The notes: generated by a model not told the origin, from the sequence alone. Shown: positions 8,116 to 18,132, numbered from the stretch's first letter. The stretch: 64,000 nt of DNA from Bacillus sp. X1(2014) (GCF_007678255.1 NZ_VEED01000002.1:310001-374000), one strand, 5' to 3'. Translations and numbers: made by a program.

Positions 8116-9705
8116 ATGAAGGTATCAGACGTAGTTGTCCATTGTTTAGAAAACGAAGGAGTGGAATATGTGTTTGGAATCGTCGGCACGGAGGTGCTGG
8201 ACGTCGCTGATTCCCTTTCAAAATCAACTCAAATTCAATACGTTAATGTTAGGCATGAGCAAGGAGCGGCATTTATGGCCGATGTGTATGGAAGATTGTC
8301 AAACAAAGTAGGTGTATGTTTATCAACGCTTGGTCCTGGCGCCACCAATTTAATAACGGGAATGGCCAGCGCACAGCTCGACCATTCCCCTCTAGTGGCC
8401 ATCATTGGCCAAGCCGGTGTGGAGCGTCACCATAGGGAATCCCATCAATACATGGATCTTGTGAAGATGTTCGAACCCGCAACAAAATGGAGCACACAAA
8501 TCAATGAATCCCAAACTGTTCCAGAGAAGATTCGAAAAGCATTCAGGATGGCAAAAATGGAGAAACCGGGGTCCGTTGCAATTACTTTACCAGAAAACTT
8601 TTCAAGTCAAATGATTGCCGGTAGTCCCTTACCCGTTACATCCTTGCCTGAAAGTGTTCCGTTTCAAGAGTCAATCGAAGCTGCATGTACCCTAATCAAA
8701 AAACATACAAAACCATTTGTCATCGTCGGAAATGGGGTAAATAGGCAAGAGGCAGTTCCAGAACTACTGACTTTTGTCGAATCTCTTCAATCCCCTGTTA
8801 CTCATAGTTTTATGGCAAAAGGAGTGCTCGCTAAAGAACATCCACTTAACTACTATACCCTTGGTTTTAAGGAAAATGACGAAGTGCTGACTGGATTAAA
8901 AGAGGCAGATCTCCTGATTGTCATCGGCTTTGACTTTGTCGAAAAACTGCCAAAGGACTGGAATGAGAAGAAACTTCCTGTCTTACATATCGATGCATTA
9001 CCAGCTGAAATCAATGACTACTATCCTGTAGAGATTGAGCTGGTCGGAAACCTGAAGAAAACATTACAACTCCTTAATCAATCTGGTCTCTCAACGAAAT
9101 CATGGTCTCCTTCAGGAGGACTGAAGGACCAAATTAAGGCAGCATATCAAATCAATCAACTGGTGTCAGGCACTCTTCATTTGACGATCGAGAATGTTCT
9201 CCACTGTGTTGAATCTCATACTACAGAAGATACAATCGTGATATCCGATGTCGGGGCACATAAGGTTTCGATAGCGCGGATATATCAGCCGAAAAAGCCG
9301 AATCGGCTAATCATTTCAAATGGGCTTGCAGCCATGGGAATAGCCATTCCAGGAGCGATTGGAGCGAAGCTTGCTTGTCCAAATGACCCAGTTATTTGCA
9401 TTACCGGAGATGGTGGTGCTTTAATGAATTTTGCGGAAATAGAAACGGCCAAAAGGCTCGGACTTTCGTTCATTATTATTGTATTAAATGACTCGATGCT
9501 GAAACTTGAAGTGTCACAAATGAACAAAAAATTCGGAGATAACTACGGAGTAACGTTCCAAAACCCGGACTTTGTCCGATTGGCCGCCAGTTTCGGAATT
9601 AATGGTATGCGGGCGAGTACGCTTGATGAATTTGAAAACATCTTTAATGAGGCACTGCAATCTGTTGGGGAAATCTTCTTAATCGAAGTTGCGTTAGAAA
9701 ATTGA
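8116..9705 (+). CDS. thiamine-diphosphate enzyme, acetolactate-synthase-like
   Basis: A 529-residue enzyme of the acetolactate synthase/benzoylformate decarboxylase family. It has an N-terminal pyrimidine-binding domain with catalytic Glu48 in RHEQGAAF, a central domain, and a C-terminal diphosphate-binding domain with GDG at about 431-433 and the Asn about 27 residues later (IVLND). The start at 8116 follows AAGGAGG. An earlier in-frame ATG at 8077 lies inside the repeat array and lacks a ribosome site. There is no regulatory subunit gene beside it, so a biosynthetic IlvB role is unlikely; acetolactate, oxalyl-CoA or another 2-oxoacid substrate remains possible. A copy of the 13-bp dispersed motif lies inside the gene at 9162-9174. 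Confidence 0.8.
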   Translation: MKVSDVVVHCLENEGVEYVFGIVGTEVLDVADSLSKSTQIQYVNVRHEQGAAFMADVYGRLSNKVGVCLSTLGPGATNLITGMASAQLDHSPLVAIIGQAGVERHHRESHQYMDLVKMFEPATKWSTQINESQTVPEKIRKAFRMAKMEKPGSVAITLPENFSSQMIAGSPLPVTSLPESVPFQESIEAACTLIKKHTKPFVIVGNGVNRQEAVPELLTFVESLQSPVTHSFMAKGVLAKEHPLNYYTLGFKENDEVLTGLKEADLLIVIGFDFVEKLPKDWNEKKLPVLHIDALPAEINDYYPVEIELVGNLKKTLQLLNQSGLSTKSWSPSGGLKDQIKAAYQINQLVSGTLHLTIENVLHCVESHTTEDTIVISDVGAHKVSIARIYQPKKPNRLIISNGLAAMGIAIPGAIGAKLACPNDPVICITGDGGALMNFAEIETAKRLGLSFIIIVLNDSMLKLEVSQMNKKFGDNYGVTFQNPDFVRLAASFGINGMRASTLDEFENIFNEALQSVGEIFLIEVALEN

Positions 9706-9741
9706 CCGCCTGCTAGCAATTAGAGCGGTTACTTCGTTTTT

Positions 9742-9849
9742 CCAGTAAATGATTTGAATAAATACATCAGTTCCACTTCTAGCTACTTTCGTTTTATACA
9801 CAAAATATTAACGTATAATTAGTAGTGGAACTGATTCATTTACGGACTT
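9742..9849. repeat. inverted repeat between convergent genes
   Basis: ATCAGTTCCACTTCTA (9766-9781) pairs with TAGTAGTGGAACTGAT (9820-9835), 16 bp with one mismatch, around a 38-nt AT-rich centre. Outside these arms CCAGTAAATGA on the left matches the reverse complement of TCATTTACGG on the right, after an offset of about 14 nt. It could be a bidirectional terminator-like fold or a remnant of a small mobile element. Confidence 0.55.
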
Positions 9850-9874
9850 CCAGTCTTTTTAATAACATAAGAAA

Positions 9875-10933
9875 TTAATTTATTAATAAGTTCTTTATGA
9901 TCTCTTCTATAACTTCTTCAGTTGTATGTTTACCCCCAAGATCTGGTGTTAAGATGCCAGCATTTGTGACGTTTTCAATTGATTTTAGCAATAAATTCCC
10001 AAGCTCTTCTTCACCAAAATGATCCAGCATCATTTTAGCAGTCCAGATCTGTCCAATCGGGTTTGCGATGCCCTTCCCAATAATATCAGGTGCCGATCCA
10101 TGAACAGGTTCAAACATCGAAGGAAATTTTCCATTCACATTAATATTGGCGGCTGGCGCAACCCCGATACTTCCCATAATAGCAGCACCTAAATCGGTTA
10201 AAATATCGCCAAAAAGATTACTGGCCACAATCACGTCGAATTTATCGGGATGAGTGACAAAAAAGGCAGCTAACGCATCTATGTGCTGTGAATCTGAATC
10301 TACATTTGGGTAATCCTTTGATACGTCTTTGAAAACTTCATCCCAGAAAGGCATAGAATATACAATTCCATTAGACTTCGTCGCGCTCGTTACATGCTTT
10401 TTACGTTTTAATGCTAGTTCAAAAGAATATCGCATCGCACGTTCTGTTGCTTTTCTTGAAAAAATGCTGTTTTGAATCGTAATTTCATCTTCGCCTTGAT
10501 AGATTCTTCCGCCAACAGAACTGTACTCCCCTTCACTATTTTCTCTCACTACAATTAAATCAAAATCCTTTGGGTTCACTAATGGCGATTTCACGCCTTT
10601 TAATACCTTAGCAGGCCTAATATTTATGACTTGTTCGAACTCTCTTCTTATCTTGATGAGAAGCCCCCAAAGCGAAACATGATCTGGAACAAGCTTAGCA
10701 TTACCCACGGCACCAAGAAAAATTGCATCAAAATCACTTAATCTTTCAAGTCCATCTGTCGCCATCATTGCACCGTTTTTCAAATAGTATTCACACCCAT
10801 ATGGAAAATGAGTGAAATCGAACCTAATGCCGCCATGAATATTTGCTATGGTATCCATTATTCTAATTGCTGCAGGGACAACTTCATTTCCAATTCCATC
10901 GCCAGGAATAGATGCTATCTTTAAATTTTTCAC
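9875..10933 (-). CDS. tartrate / D-malate dehydrogenase family oxidoreductase
   Basis: A 352-residue member of the isopropylmalate/isocitrate dehydrogenase superfamily. It uses NAD and a divalent metal for oxidative decarboxylation of a 2-hydroxyacid. The stretches FPYGCEYYLKNG, DAIFLGAVG, VPDHVSLWGLL and VVRENSEGEYSSVGGR are those of the tartrate dehydrogenase/D-malate dehydrogenase branch rather than LeuB. Metal ligands are in the DILTDLGAA segment, and EPVHGSAPDI is the cofactor region. It starts with GTG after AGGTGGTGGG. No leucine genes are nearby, which supports the tartrate/malate assignment. Confidence 0.85.
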   Translation of the reverse strand: MKNLKIASIPGDGIGNEVVPAAIRIMDTIANIHGGIRFDFTHFPYGCEYYLKNGAMMATDGLERLSDFDAIFLGAVGNAKLVPDHVSLWGLLIKIRREFEQVINIRPAKVLKGVKSPLVNPKDFDLIVVRENSEGEYSSVGGRIYQGEDEITIQNSIFSRKATERAMRYSFELALKRKKHVTSATKSNGIVYSMPFWDEVFKDVSKDYPNVDSDSQHIDALAAFFVTHPDKFDVIVASNLFGDILTDLGAAIMGSIGVAPAANINVNGKFPSMFEPVHGSAPDIIGKGIANPIGQIWTAKMMLDHFGEEELGNLLLKSIENVTNAGILTPDLGGKHTTEEVIEEIIKNLLIN

Positions 10934-11097
10934 TTTCCCACCACCTAGATAAAATACTCAAGACATTTGACAAAATTTTACATTGATCATAATAGGCATA
11001 TGTCCTCCTACCAAAAGATTAGTTCTGCATATCCCTTTTTTAATAAATGAATATTTTAATTATTCTTGAATATCATAACACTTTTTTAAGATATAAA

Positions 11098-11139
11098 AAA
11101 TATGGCCAATAGCAAAACAATGCTAGAAGCCATTTTTGG
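11098..11139 (-). terminator. terminator of the FUSC-family gene
   Basis: On the minus strand ATGGC...TAGCA pairs with TGCTA...GGCCAT around TTGTTT, followed by ATTTTTTATAT. It lies just after the stop at 11143. Confidence 0.7.
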
Positions 11140-11142
11140 GGG

Positions 11143-13095
11143 TTATACAGAAACCATGCTTTCACTTTGAAGCACTCTTTGCAGGTGGATTATTTCACTT
11201 GTAATACTAGAAAAACCTTCGATATCAGGGATACTTTTCAAACTATGAGCACATTGCCGATCGCTGGCATTGGCCATCGTTTCAAAAGCATAAAGCATTT
11301 GGGATAGTGCTTCATCCGAAAGAAACGGCCGCCCATCAGTTTTGGAGCAATTTTCTAGTAAAAACCCCAAATGCTCAATCGCAAAAAGAACGGACCAATA
11401 ATGCTCCAATGCCTTTTGATTTACCGGAATCTCCCCCGCTGCAGTATTATATAGAGTTATTAAATTAATGATATTCGTGCGCATTTTTTTCAATTCTCTA
11501 CTCTTTGAAGCAATAAAACTTTCTCCTTGATTAGAAAAGAGAATAAACAAAAATTGTGCCTGACTTCGAATTGTTTTTGTGGTTAAATGCGGCAGTCGAC
11601 TAGAGGCTGACCGCCTTCCCACAAAACCTATCCCGATAAGACCAATGAAAATACCAATCGCAACATCGATTATTCTAGCAGAGGCAAAGTATGCAAAGCT
11701 AAAGCTTTCTTGACTAGTGCTTTCTGCCATAAGTAATGCATTCGGTGTAAAAAATAGTGCAGCTAATCCATAATTTTTTACAATAAACAGCTCTGTAATA
11801 AACGTCAATAATAAAATAAATAAAGCAATTAGGTATCCATTAGGATGTGTAGCCAGAATAAAACTAGCTATTAAGATACCGAGGATGGTACCAACTCCCC
11901 TTTGAATCGCACGATGATACGTGGAGACAATTGTAGAGCCTGACAAAACAGCTACACAGGATAAAGGCACCCAATAGGAGCGTATAAATCCAAACTGAAA
12001 GGCAATAATTGCAGCAATAATTGTGATCACACCAAACCGTATTGCCGAAATAAAAACTATCGATTGTTTATCAAAAGCGCCCATAAAAACAGTTTTAAGT
12101 GATGGTTTGGATATTTGAATCGTTTGATTTATTTTGGATGTTGGTTCATTCATGATAGCATCGGCATCATATATTTTTGTAAATAGGTGTGCTACTTTTT
12201 CATCCATCTCAACTGGCTGAAGAATTTTTTTGGACACATGTTCACTCTTATCCTTATTACCTAATGAATGAGCTATTTCCCGGACAGTCTGCCCTAATTC
12301 AGGTGGGATGTTTGAATGGCCATTTGAAAAATTTTCAAGAACAAACAAAAATATTTTATTTGCATGATTATTTAACACGTATAAACGATTGAATAGGTCT
12401 GTTGTTCGCCAAGGGATATACCCCGCTGCTAGTGTTTCCTCTGCTTCTTTTAAAACGGACATAACGCGATGTCTTGCCTCACTAAATTTCTTTGCACCAA
12501 CAGAATCTAGAAACGAAGCCAATTCCAAATAGACTCTTTGGACTACCCCTGTTTCCGGGTCATGGGGATTGTAGAACCAACCAAACATGGCAATCATCCA
12601 CGATAGGGCACCTCCAAGAAAAACAAGGCCTGCTCGCAACGGGGCAAGCTCCGGTTGAATCGGCATTCCTGTTGTCATCGCAAAAACTAACACAAAAAAG
12701 ATGGCAGAAGGTCCCTTTATTCGTAAAGCACCAAAAATAAAAATAGCAGTGGCTCCAATGATTCCCATTAAAATGGCGATGGCAAGTGGATAAGGAGCAG
12801 CAAATGTACCTAATACTGATACCAAGCACATGCCAAGGATGACAAAAAATATCTTTTTTGCCCGCTGGGCATATGGAATATTAAATACATAAAGATAGGT
12901 AAAGCTCCCCATACCTGCCAATAATCCATATTCAATGTGATCAAAGAGCAGTCCAATTGTAATAGGCAGAGCAGCAGCAATACCCGCACAAAATGCCTTT
13001 AGCCATGGAAACGGCTTCTTATTAACTGCCATTGCTTGCTTTACAATAGTTAAGACTTTAGAGGAAGATGCTCCTGATTTGTGGTTTTCAACCAT
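11143..13095 (-). CDS. FUSC-family membrane transporter (aromatic acid exporter-like)
   Basis: A 650-residue membrane protein with two blocks of about five to six transmembrane helices. One lies near residues 30-170 and the other near 345-495, each followed by a soluble region. This duplicated layout is that of the fusaric acid resistance/p-hydroxybenzoate efflux family. The start is taken at the ATG 13095; an in-frame TTG at 13113 is part of the likely ribosome site. deoD ends 40 nt upstream on the same strand, so cotranscription is possible. The exported compound cannot be identified from sequence. Confidence 0.82.
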   Translation of the reverse strand: MVENHKSGASSSKVLTIVKQAMAVNKKPFPWLKAFCAGIAAALPITIGLLFDHIEYGLLAGMGSFTYLYVFNIPYAQRAKKIFFVILGMCLVSVLGTFAAPYPLAIAILMGIIGATAIFIFGALRIKGPSAIFFVLVFAMTTGMPIQPELAPLRAGLVFLGGALSWMIAMFGWFYNPHDPETGVVQRVYLELASFLDSVGAKKFSEARHRVMSVLKEAEETLAAGYIPWRTTDLFNRLYVLNNHANKIFLFVLENFSNGHSNIPPELGQTVREIAHSLGNKDKSEHVSKKILQPVEMDEKVAHLFTKIYDADAIMNEPTSKINQTIQISKPSLKTVFMGAFDKQSIVFISAIRFGVITIIAAIIAFQFGFIRSYWVPLSCVAVLSGSTIVSTYHRAIQRGVGTILGILIASFILATHPNGYLIALFILLLTFITELFIVKNYGLAALFFTPNALLMAESTSQESFSFAYFASARIIDVAIGIFIGLIGIGFVGRRSASSRLPHLTTKTIRSQAQFLFILFSNQGESFIASKSRELKKMRTNIINLITLYNTAAGEIPVNQKALEHYWSVLFAIEHLGFLLENCSKTDGRPFLSDEALSQMLYAFETMANASDRQCAHSLKSIPDIEGFSSITSEIIHLQRVLQSESMVSV

Positions 13096-13135
13096 GAAAT
13101 CGCTTCTTTCCAAAAATTAATTCAGGGCTCTTGGT

Positions 13136-13858
13136 TCAAGCCAACCCCAGAGCAATTTCCATCATATTCGTAAAAGCTAATTGTCTTTCCTCCGGTGTCG
13201 TTTGTTCATTCCTAATAATATGGTCACTTACCGTCAAAATAGTCAACGCATTGACTCCAGCATATGCGGCATTCATATAGAGGCCAGCGGTTTCCATTTC
13301 CACACAAAGAATCCCCATTTTGCGCCATTTTTCGATCGCAGTAGGGTCAGCATTGTAAAAAATATCGCTGGTAAGTACATTGCCTACATGAACTGGAAAA
13401 CCCTTTGAATCTGCACCTTGCTTTGCTTTTTCCAACAATGAGAACGAAGCAATATTGGAAAACTCGCCTGGAAGGTTGTATTGATGAACATAGCGAGAAT
13501 CCGTCGATGCCCCCATTGCCAAAACAATATCATACAAATTCATCTGGTCTTGGATGGCGCCACATGTACCAATCCGAATCAAATTTTTTACACCAAAAAC
13601 ATGAATCAGTTCCCACGAATAAAGACTCATACTAGGCATCCCCATGCCCGTTCCCATGACGGATACTTTTTTACCTTGGTAGGACCCTGTAAATCCGAAC
13701 ATATTTCGGACGGAATTAAATTGAACCGGATTCTCTAAATAGGTTTCAGCAATAAATTTTGCACGTAAAGGATCCCCAGGTAAAAGTATTGTCTCAGCAA
13801 TTTCTACTCCATTTGGTTTAATATGTGGAGTTTCCTTTTGTACGGTGTTATTACTCAT
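13136..13858 (-). CDS. deoD: purine-nucleoside phosphorylase, DeoD type
   Basis: A 240-residue hexameric-type purine-nucleoside phosphorylase. It splits inosine, guanosine and adenosine into base and ribose-1-phosphate in the cytosol. Recognisable parts are LPGDPLRAKFIAE near the N-terminus (phosphate site), GTGMGMPS, RIGTCGAIQ, VEMETAGLY and the late TVSDH with the catalytic Asp. The start is the ATG at 13858, 8 nt after AAGGAG; an earlier GTG (13867) lies inside the spacer. The FUSC exporter gene follows after 40 nt. In Bacillus, deoD is commonly elsewhere in a different context, so this linkage is worth noting. Confidence 0.93.
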   Translation of the reverse strand: MSNNTVQKETPHIKPNGVEIAETILLPGDPLRAKFIAETYLENPVQFNSVRNMFGFTGSYQGKKVSVMGTGMGMPSMSLYSWELIHVFGVKNLIRIGTCGAIQDQMNLYDIVLAMGASTDSRYVHQYNLPGEFSNIASFSLLEKAKQGADSKGFPVHVGNVLTSDIFYNADPTAIEKWRKMGILCVEMETAGLYMNAAYAGVNALTILTVSDHIIRNEQTTPEERQLAFTNMMEIALGLA

Positions 13859-13930
13859 GCGTTTCACTCCTTAAATAAGTAAGTATCAAAGGTATTTTCC
13901 CATAAGTTTACCGTTTCATTCATCAAAAAA

Positions 13931-13959
13931 AGCAACTACATCTGATACTTGTAGTTGCT
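13931..13959 (-). terminator. terminator of malate synthase G
   Basis: Perfect 10-bp stem AGCAACTACA / TGTAGTTGCT, 9-nt loop, followed on the minus strand by TTTTTTGATG. The 13-bp dispersed motif lies between it and the stop codon. Confidence 0.85.
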
Positions 13960-13974
13960 CGTGCTTTTAATCAT

Positions 13975-13987
13975 GGTGCCTGACACC
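13975..13987 (-). repeat. 13-bp dispersed motif, copy 1
   Basis: Reads GGTGTCAGGCACC on the minus strand, directly adjoining the malate synthase stop codon (13988-13990) and before the terminator hairpin. Confidence 0.85.
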
Positions 13988-16150
13988 CTATTTGGCTTTT
14001 GCTTCGATGCGGCGCTGATGTAAGATTGGCTCGGTGTAGCCGTTTGGCTGGTCGAAACCTTTAAATACTAAGTCGCAAGCTGCTTGAAAGGCGACAGATT
14101 GCTCATAATCTTGAGCCATTGGACGATACGCCGGATCTCCCGCGTTTTGCTGGTCGACCACCTTGGCCATTCTCTTTAAGGTTCCGAGTACCTGTTCCTT
14201 TGAACAAATCCCATGGTGGAGCCAGTTGGCGATATGCTGGCTCGAAATCCGGAGTGTCGCACGGTCTTCCATCAACCCAACATGATTAATATCCGGTACC
14301 TTCGAACAGCCAACCCCCATTTCGACCCAACGAACAACATATCCTAGGATTCCCTGTGCATTGTTATCAAGCTCTTGCTGAATTTCCTCGGCTGTCCAGT
14401 TAGTATTTTCAGCGACAGGAATGGCTAAAATCTGTTCTCTTAAATCCCGAATATCCGTTGCTAACTCAGCTTGCACCTTTGAAACATCTATTTGATGATA
14501 ATGTAGCGCATGCAGGGTTGCTGCGGTTGGTGAAGGCACCCATGCTGTAGTCCCTCCTGCTTGAAGATGACCGATTTTTTGCTTGAGCATTTCTGCCATA
14601 AGGTCCGGCATGGCCCACATTCCTTTCCCAATCTGAGCCCGGCCCTTTAGACCAGTTGCCAGTCCGACAAACACATTGGATTTTTCATAGCTTTGCAGCC
14701 ATGTTGAAAATTTCATTTCATTTTTCCGAATAACAGCCCCGATTTCCATCGACGTATGGATTTCATCTCCAGTCCGGTCCAAGAAACCCGTATTAATGAA
14801 GACAATACGATCCTTTACTGCACGTATGCAATTTTTCAAGTTCAAAGACGTTCGGCGCTCTTCGTCCATGACCCCAATCTTTAGCGTATTCCGCTCCAGT
14901 CCTAGCATATCTTCCACGCGATTAAACGTCTCGTTAGCGAAAGCGACTTCTTTAGACCCATGCATTTTTGGTTTAACAATATAAATCGATCCCTTTGCAG
15001 AGTTCTGATACGGACCATTGGCCAAAAGTGAATGCTTGGCAATTAAACTAGTAACGACAGTATCCATTAACCCTTCTGGTACCTCGTTCCCATCCTTATC
15101 CAGGATCGCAGGACTCTTCATTAAATGACCGACAATACGGACAAACATGAGAGAACGCCCTTTTAAGGCAAATTCCTCACCTGTAGGAGTGAAATAATAT
15201 CGGTCAGGACTCAGCGATCGAGTAATCGTCTTATTATTTTTTGAAAAAGCAGCAGTTAAGTTGCCTTTCATTAACCCGAGCCAATTGGAATAAACAAGGA
15301 CCTTATCTTCTGCATCCACTGCGGCAACGGAATCTTCACAATCCATAATTGTAGTAAGAGCTGACTCTATGAAAATATCTTTAACGCCAGCTCGGTCGGT
15401 TTTTCCAATTGGATGGCCTGGATCGATTTGGATTTCAAAATAGAGACCATTATTTTTCAGCAAAATGGCAGAAGGTTCTCCTGGATTTCCTTGGTAGCCA
15501 CAGAGTTTAGCTTCATCTTGAAGTCCAACCGATGCGCCGCTTCCAAGGGAAATTACTAATCGTCCATCAACGACCGAATATTTGATCGCGTCCTTATGCG
15601 AAAACTGCTTTAGCGGAATGGCTTGATCAAGGAACTCTCTTGCAAAAGCAATAACTTTTTCTCCGCGAATCGGATTGTAAGCCCCTGCACGCTTAGCGCC
15701 ATCATCTTCACTAATCGCATCCGTACCATATAAGGCGTCATAAAGACTTCCCCAACGGGCATTAGCTGCATTTAACGCATATCGTGCATTATCGACTGGA
15801 ACGACAAGCTGCGGCCCAGCTTTTAAGGCTACTTCTTCATCCACATTTTCCGTGCCAATCTGAAAATCAGCCGTCTCTGGTTCTAAATAGCCAATTTCTT
15901 GCAAAAATAATTTATAATTTTCAAAATGGAAGGTTTTATTGTTCCTGTGCCAAGTATTGATTTTATGCTGGTGGTCATCTCGACGAGCAAGTAGTTGGTT
16001 GTTGATGGGTGTTAGATCAGCAAAGAGTGCTTCAAAATTAGTCCAGAACTGCTCACGGTCCAAGCCCGTTCCTGGTAATGCGTTGTCGTTTATAAAATGA
16101 TAAAGTACATCCGCTACTTGAAGATTACCTATTTTTACATAGTTTGACAT
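13988..16150 (-). CDS. glcB: malate synthase G
   Basis: A 720-residue monomeric malate synthase of the G isoform. It condenses glyoxylate with acetyl-CoA to malate, allowing growth on two-carbon compounds or glycolate. Key stretches are [37 protein letters not shown] (glyoxylate and Mg site) and [21 protein letters not shown]. The length matches isoform G and not the shorter isoform A. ATG follows GGAGG. There is no isocitrate lyase or glycolate oxidase gene next to it, so glyoxylate is supplied from elsewhere. Confidence 0.96.
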   Translation of the reverse strand: MSNYVKIGNLQVADVLYHFINDNALPGTGLDREQFWTNFEALFADLTPINNQLLARRDDHQHKINTWHRNNKTFHFENYKLFLQEIGYLEPETADFQIGTENVDEEVALKAGPQLVVPVDNARYALNAANARWGSLYDALYGTDAISEDDGAKRAGAYNPIRGEKVIAFAREFLDQAIPLKQFSHKDAIKYSVVDGRLVISLGSGASVGLQDEAKLCGYQGNPGEPSAILLKNNGLYFEIQIDPGHPIGKTDRAGVKDIFIESALTTIMDCEDSVAAVDAEDKVLVYSNWLGLMKGNLTAAFSKNNKTITRSLSPDRYYFTPTGEEFALKGRSLMFVRIVGHLMKSPAILDKDGNEVPEGLMDTVVTSLIAKHSLLANGPYQNSAKGSIYIVKPKMHGSKEVAFANETFNRVEDMLGLERNTLKIGVMDEERRTSLNLKNCIRAVKDRIVFINTGFLDRTGDEIHTSMEIGAVIRKNEMKFSTWLQSYEKSNVFVGLATGLKGRAQIGKGMWAMPDLMAEMLKQKIGHLQAGGTTAWVPSPTAATLHALHYHQIDVSKVQAELATDIRDLREQILAIPVAENTNWTAEEIQQELDNNAQGILGYVVRWVEMGVGCSKVPDINHVGLMEDRATLRISSQHIANWLHHGICSKEQVLGTLKRMAKVVDQQNAGDPAYRPMAQDYEQSVAFQAACDLVFKGFDQPNGYTEPILHQRRIEAKAK

Positions 16151-16325
16151 CTTTCCATTTCCTCCTTATGTAGCTTAAACTTTTACATCGGTTCAAAACT
16201 TATGAATCTGCGAATCTCTTTGCTGTTAAAACACCTGCTCTCCCTTCTAGTGCTGACCAAGGACGCCGTTACCTTTAATGTAAAAAAATGAAACGCTTCC
16301 TTTATTATACAATACTTAAAACGAG

Positions 16326-16354
16326 AAAAAACCTTACATTGAGCAAGGTTTTTT
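16326..16354 (-). terminator. terminator of the 57-aa gene
   Basis: Perfect 10-bp stem AAAAAACCTT / AAGGTTTTTT with a 9-nt loop and a T-run on the minus strand, 65 nt after the small gene and upstream of the glcB promoter region. Confidence 0.75.
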
Positions 16355-16418
16355 AAAATTTTATAAATTAAGCATTATGGCAGAAACAGCTGTTATTTGA
16401 AATTATCATACAGAAAAA

Positions 16419-16592
16419 TTACTTCACTGAGAGAATTCTGATTTCATTTTCTGCCTCAACCAGCCGCCCGAATCGATAGCCTTCAATGAGAACATGCCTC
16501 TCATGATCACTTAGTCGACGCTTCCATTTCGTTTCTAAAAAATAGATGACTTCGTTATAGTACATTTCCGGGTATTCAAAAGGTTTACTCAT
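16419..16592 (-). CDS. small conserved-looking protein (57 aa)
   Basis: A 57-residue protein read from ATG 16592 to TAA 16419, with an AAGGAG ribosome site 8 nt upstream. It begins MSKPFEYPEMYY and contains a basic KWKRR segment and an EGYRFGRLVEAEN segment. It is rich in charged and aromatic residues with no membrane helix. Good ribosome site and own terminator argue that it is real. I do not recognise a characterised family. Confidence 0.65.
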   Translation of the reverse strand: MSKPFEYPEMYYNEVIYFLETKWKRRLSDHERHVLIEGYRFGRLVEAENEIRILSVK

Positions 16593-16804
16593 ACATATGT
16601 CTCCTTCCTTATCTTAATCATCCTCTGCTTATCAGTTTTGACAATTTGCAGAGAATTTAAAAATAAGATTTTTATCAACAAATTTAGCTATCAACTCAAA
16701 AACAACAATATCCAAGGAGAAGAATCCAACCTGCTCCTGTTTATGGTTCAATCATTTAGGGTAAATTGAAAGGCAGAAGATTTCGTTTCTTAAAGGAGAA
16801 GAAA

Positions 16805-17293
16805 ATGGCGGAAAAGAATAATAAAAAAAATTACCCTAAAAATCTATGGTCCGGCTTACTTTTTGGCATAGGACTGGTCGCTTTTATCGATGAAGCAGTT
16901 TTTCATCAACTACTGCATTGGCATCATTTTTACGATAAATCCACGACTGGGATCGGACTTGTTTCTGATGGATTTTTTCATGCCTTTAGTTGGTTTGCTA
17001 CTGTTGGATCCTTATTCATGCTTGCCGACCTTCGCCGCCGAGGCGGCTGGCTGCCTATGAGGTGGTTTGGAGGGTTATTCCTTGGTGCAGGTGGATTTCA
17101 ATTATACGATGGTACCATCCAGCATAAATTAATGGGGCTGCACCAAATTCGCTACGATGTAAGTATCGTCCTTTACGACATGGTTTGGTACATAACCTCA
17201 GTTATGATAATAGTAATTGGCATTGCTCTCCTCGCTCGCTCAGGAAGGAAATCAAATAAAACAGGAGTTACAACCAACCATGCAAGTAATTAA
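16805..17293 (+). CDS. DUF2243 membrane protein
   Basis: A 162-residue protein with four transmembrane helices and conserved histidines (FHQLLHWHHFYD and FHAFSW), typical of DUF2243. The ATG at 16805 follows AAAGGAG by 5-6 nt; an in-frame ATG at 16766 is unsupported. Its 3' end overlaps the start of the CtaG-family gene by 14 bp, so translation is probably coupled. The His-rich helices and the neighbour suggest a role in heme-copper oxidase maturation, which is inference. Confidence 0.82.
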   Translation: MAEKNNKKNYPKNLWSGLLFGIGLVAFIDEAVFHQLLHWHHFYDKSTTGIGLVSDGFFHAFSWFATVGSLFMLADLRRRGGWLPMRWFGGLFLGAGGFQLYDGTIQHKLMGLHQIRYDVSIVLYDMVWYITSVMIIVIGIALLARSGRKSNKTGVTTNHASN

Positions 17294-18089
17294 TCATCTT
17301 CAGCATAGGGCTGGGATGGAACCCCATGGACTAAGCCTCCAAATGATTTTATCAGTGCCGTTTTTCATTGCATTAGTCATTTATCTTTACGCAGCCATCC
17401 GAGCTAAGCGGAGGAAAAAACCATGGCAGTTTTACCGTATTGTCATGTGGATTGCAGGTATTTTCTGTGCATTATCGGTTATTATTGGCCCACTTGCTAC
17501 TCGTTCTCATCAAGATTTCACGGCTCATATGCTCGGCCATCTCCTTCTCGGAATGCTAGCGCCCCTATTACTGGTCTTGGCATGCCCAGTGACACTGATT
17601 CTTCGAACACTTGACGTGAAGCACGCACGGACGTTATCCCATATTTTAAAAAGTAATCCCATTCGACTAATCAGTCATCCGTTGACGGCCTCTCTCCTGA
17701 ATGTTGGAGGCCTTTGGGTCCTATATACGACTAGCCTTTATCAGACAATGGAACATAACGGGCTGGTTCAAATTGCGGTTCACCTGCACGTATTTCTAGC
17801 AGGCTATCTTTTCACAGGTGCCTTTATTTATGCAGATCCGCACCCACACCGGACGAGTTATCTCTATCGTTCATGTGTATTGATAATCGCCTTGGCAAGT
17901 CACGGCATCCTTTCAAAATATATTTATGCTCATCCCCCTATGGGAGTTCCGATTGAACAAGCCAAAACGGGCGGATTGGTCATGTATTATGGCGGCGATG
18001 TCATTGATTTGATTCTGATTACGATCTTTTGTTACCAATGGTTCAAAGAAACCCGCCCCAGAATGAATGAGGTTATTAGTATTAAATAA
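17280..18089 (+). CDS. ctaG: cytochrome c oxidase assembly protein, CtaG family
   Basis: A 269-residue membrane protein with about seven transmembrane helices of the caa3_CtaG family, thought to help copper insertion into cytochrome c oxidase. Histidine-containing stretches such as FTAHMLGHLLLGMLAPLLL, HLHVFLAGYLFTGAFIY and ADPHPHR are characteristic. The start is the ATG at 17280, with AGGAG 12 nt upstream, inside the DUF2243 gene. It lies outside any cta operon visible here. The symbol is by family and may denote a paralogue of the ctaCDEFG-linked gene. Confidence 0.85.
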   Translation: MQVINHLQHRAGMEPHGLSLQMILSVPFFIALVIYLYAAIRAKRRKKPWQFYRIVMWIAGIFCALSVIIGPLATRSHQDFTAHMLGHLLLGMLAPLLLVLACPVTLILRTLDVKHARTLSHILKSNPIRLISHPLTASLLNVGGLWVLYTTSLYQTMEHNGLVQIAVHLHVFLAGYLFTGAFIYADPHPHRTSYLYRSCVLIIALASHGILSKYIYAHPPMGVPIEQAKTGGLVMYYGGDVIDLILITIFCYQWFKETRPRMNEVISIK

Positions 18090-18098
18090 GTAAAAAGA

Positions 18099-18123
18099 CT
18101 GTCCCAAGAAATCTTGGGGCAGC
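18099..18123. terminator. terminator between convergent genes
   Basis: CTGTCCCAAGA / TCTTGGGGCAG, 11 bp with one G-T pair and a 2-nt loop; the minus-strand reading runs into CTTTTTAC, so it mainly serves the DUF2161 gene. Confidence 0.75.
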
Positions 18124-18132
18124 CTAATAATC

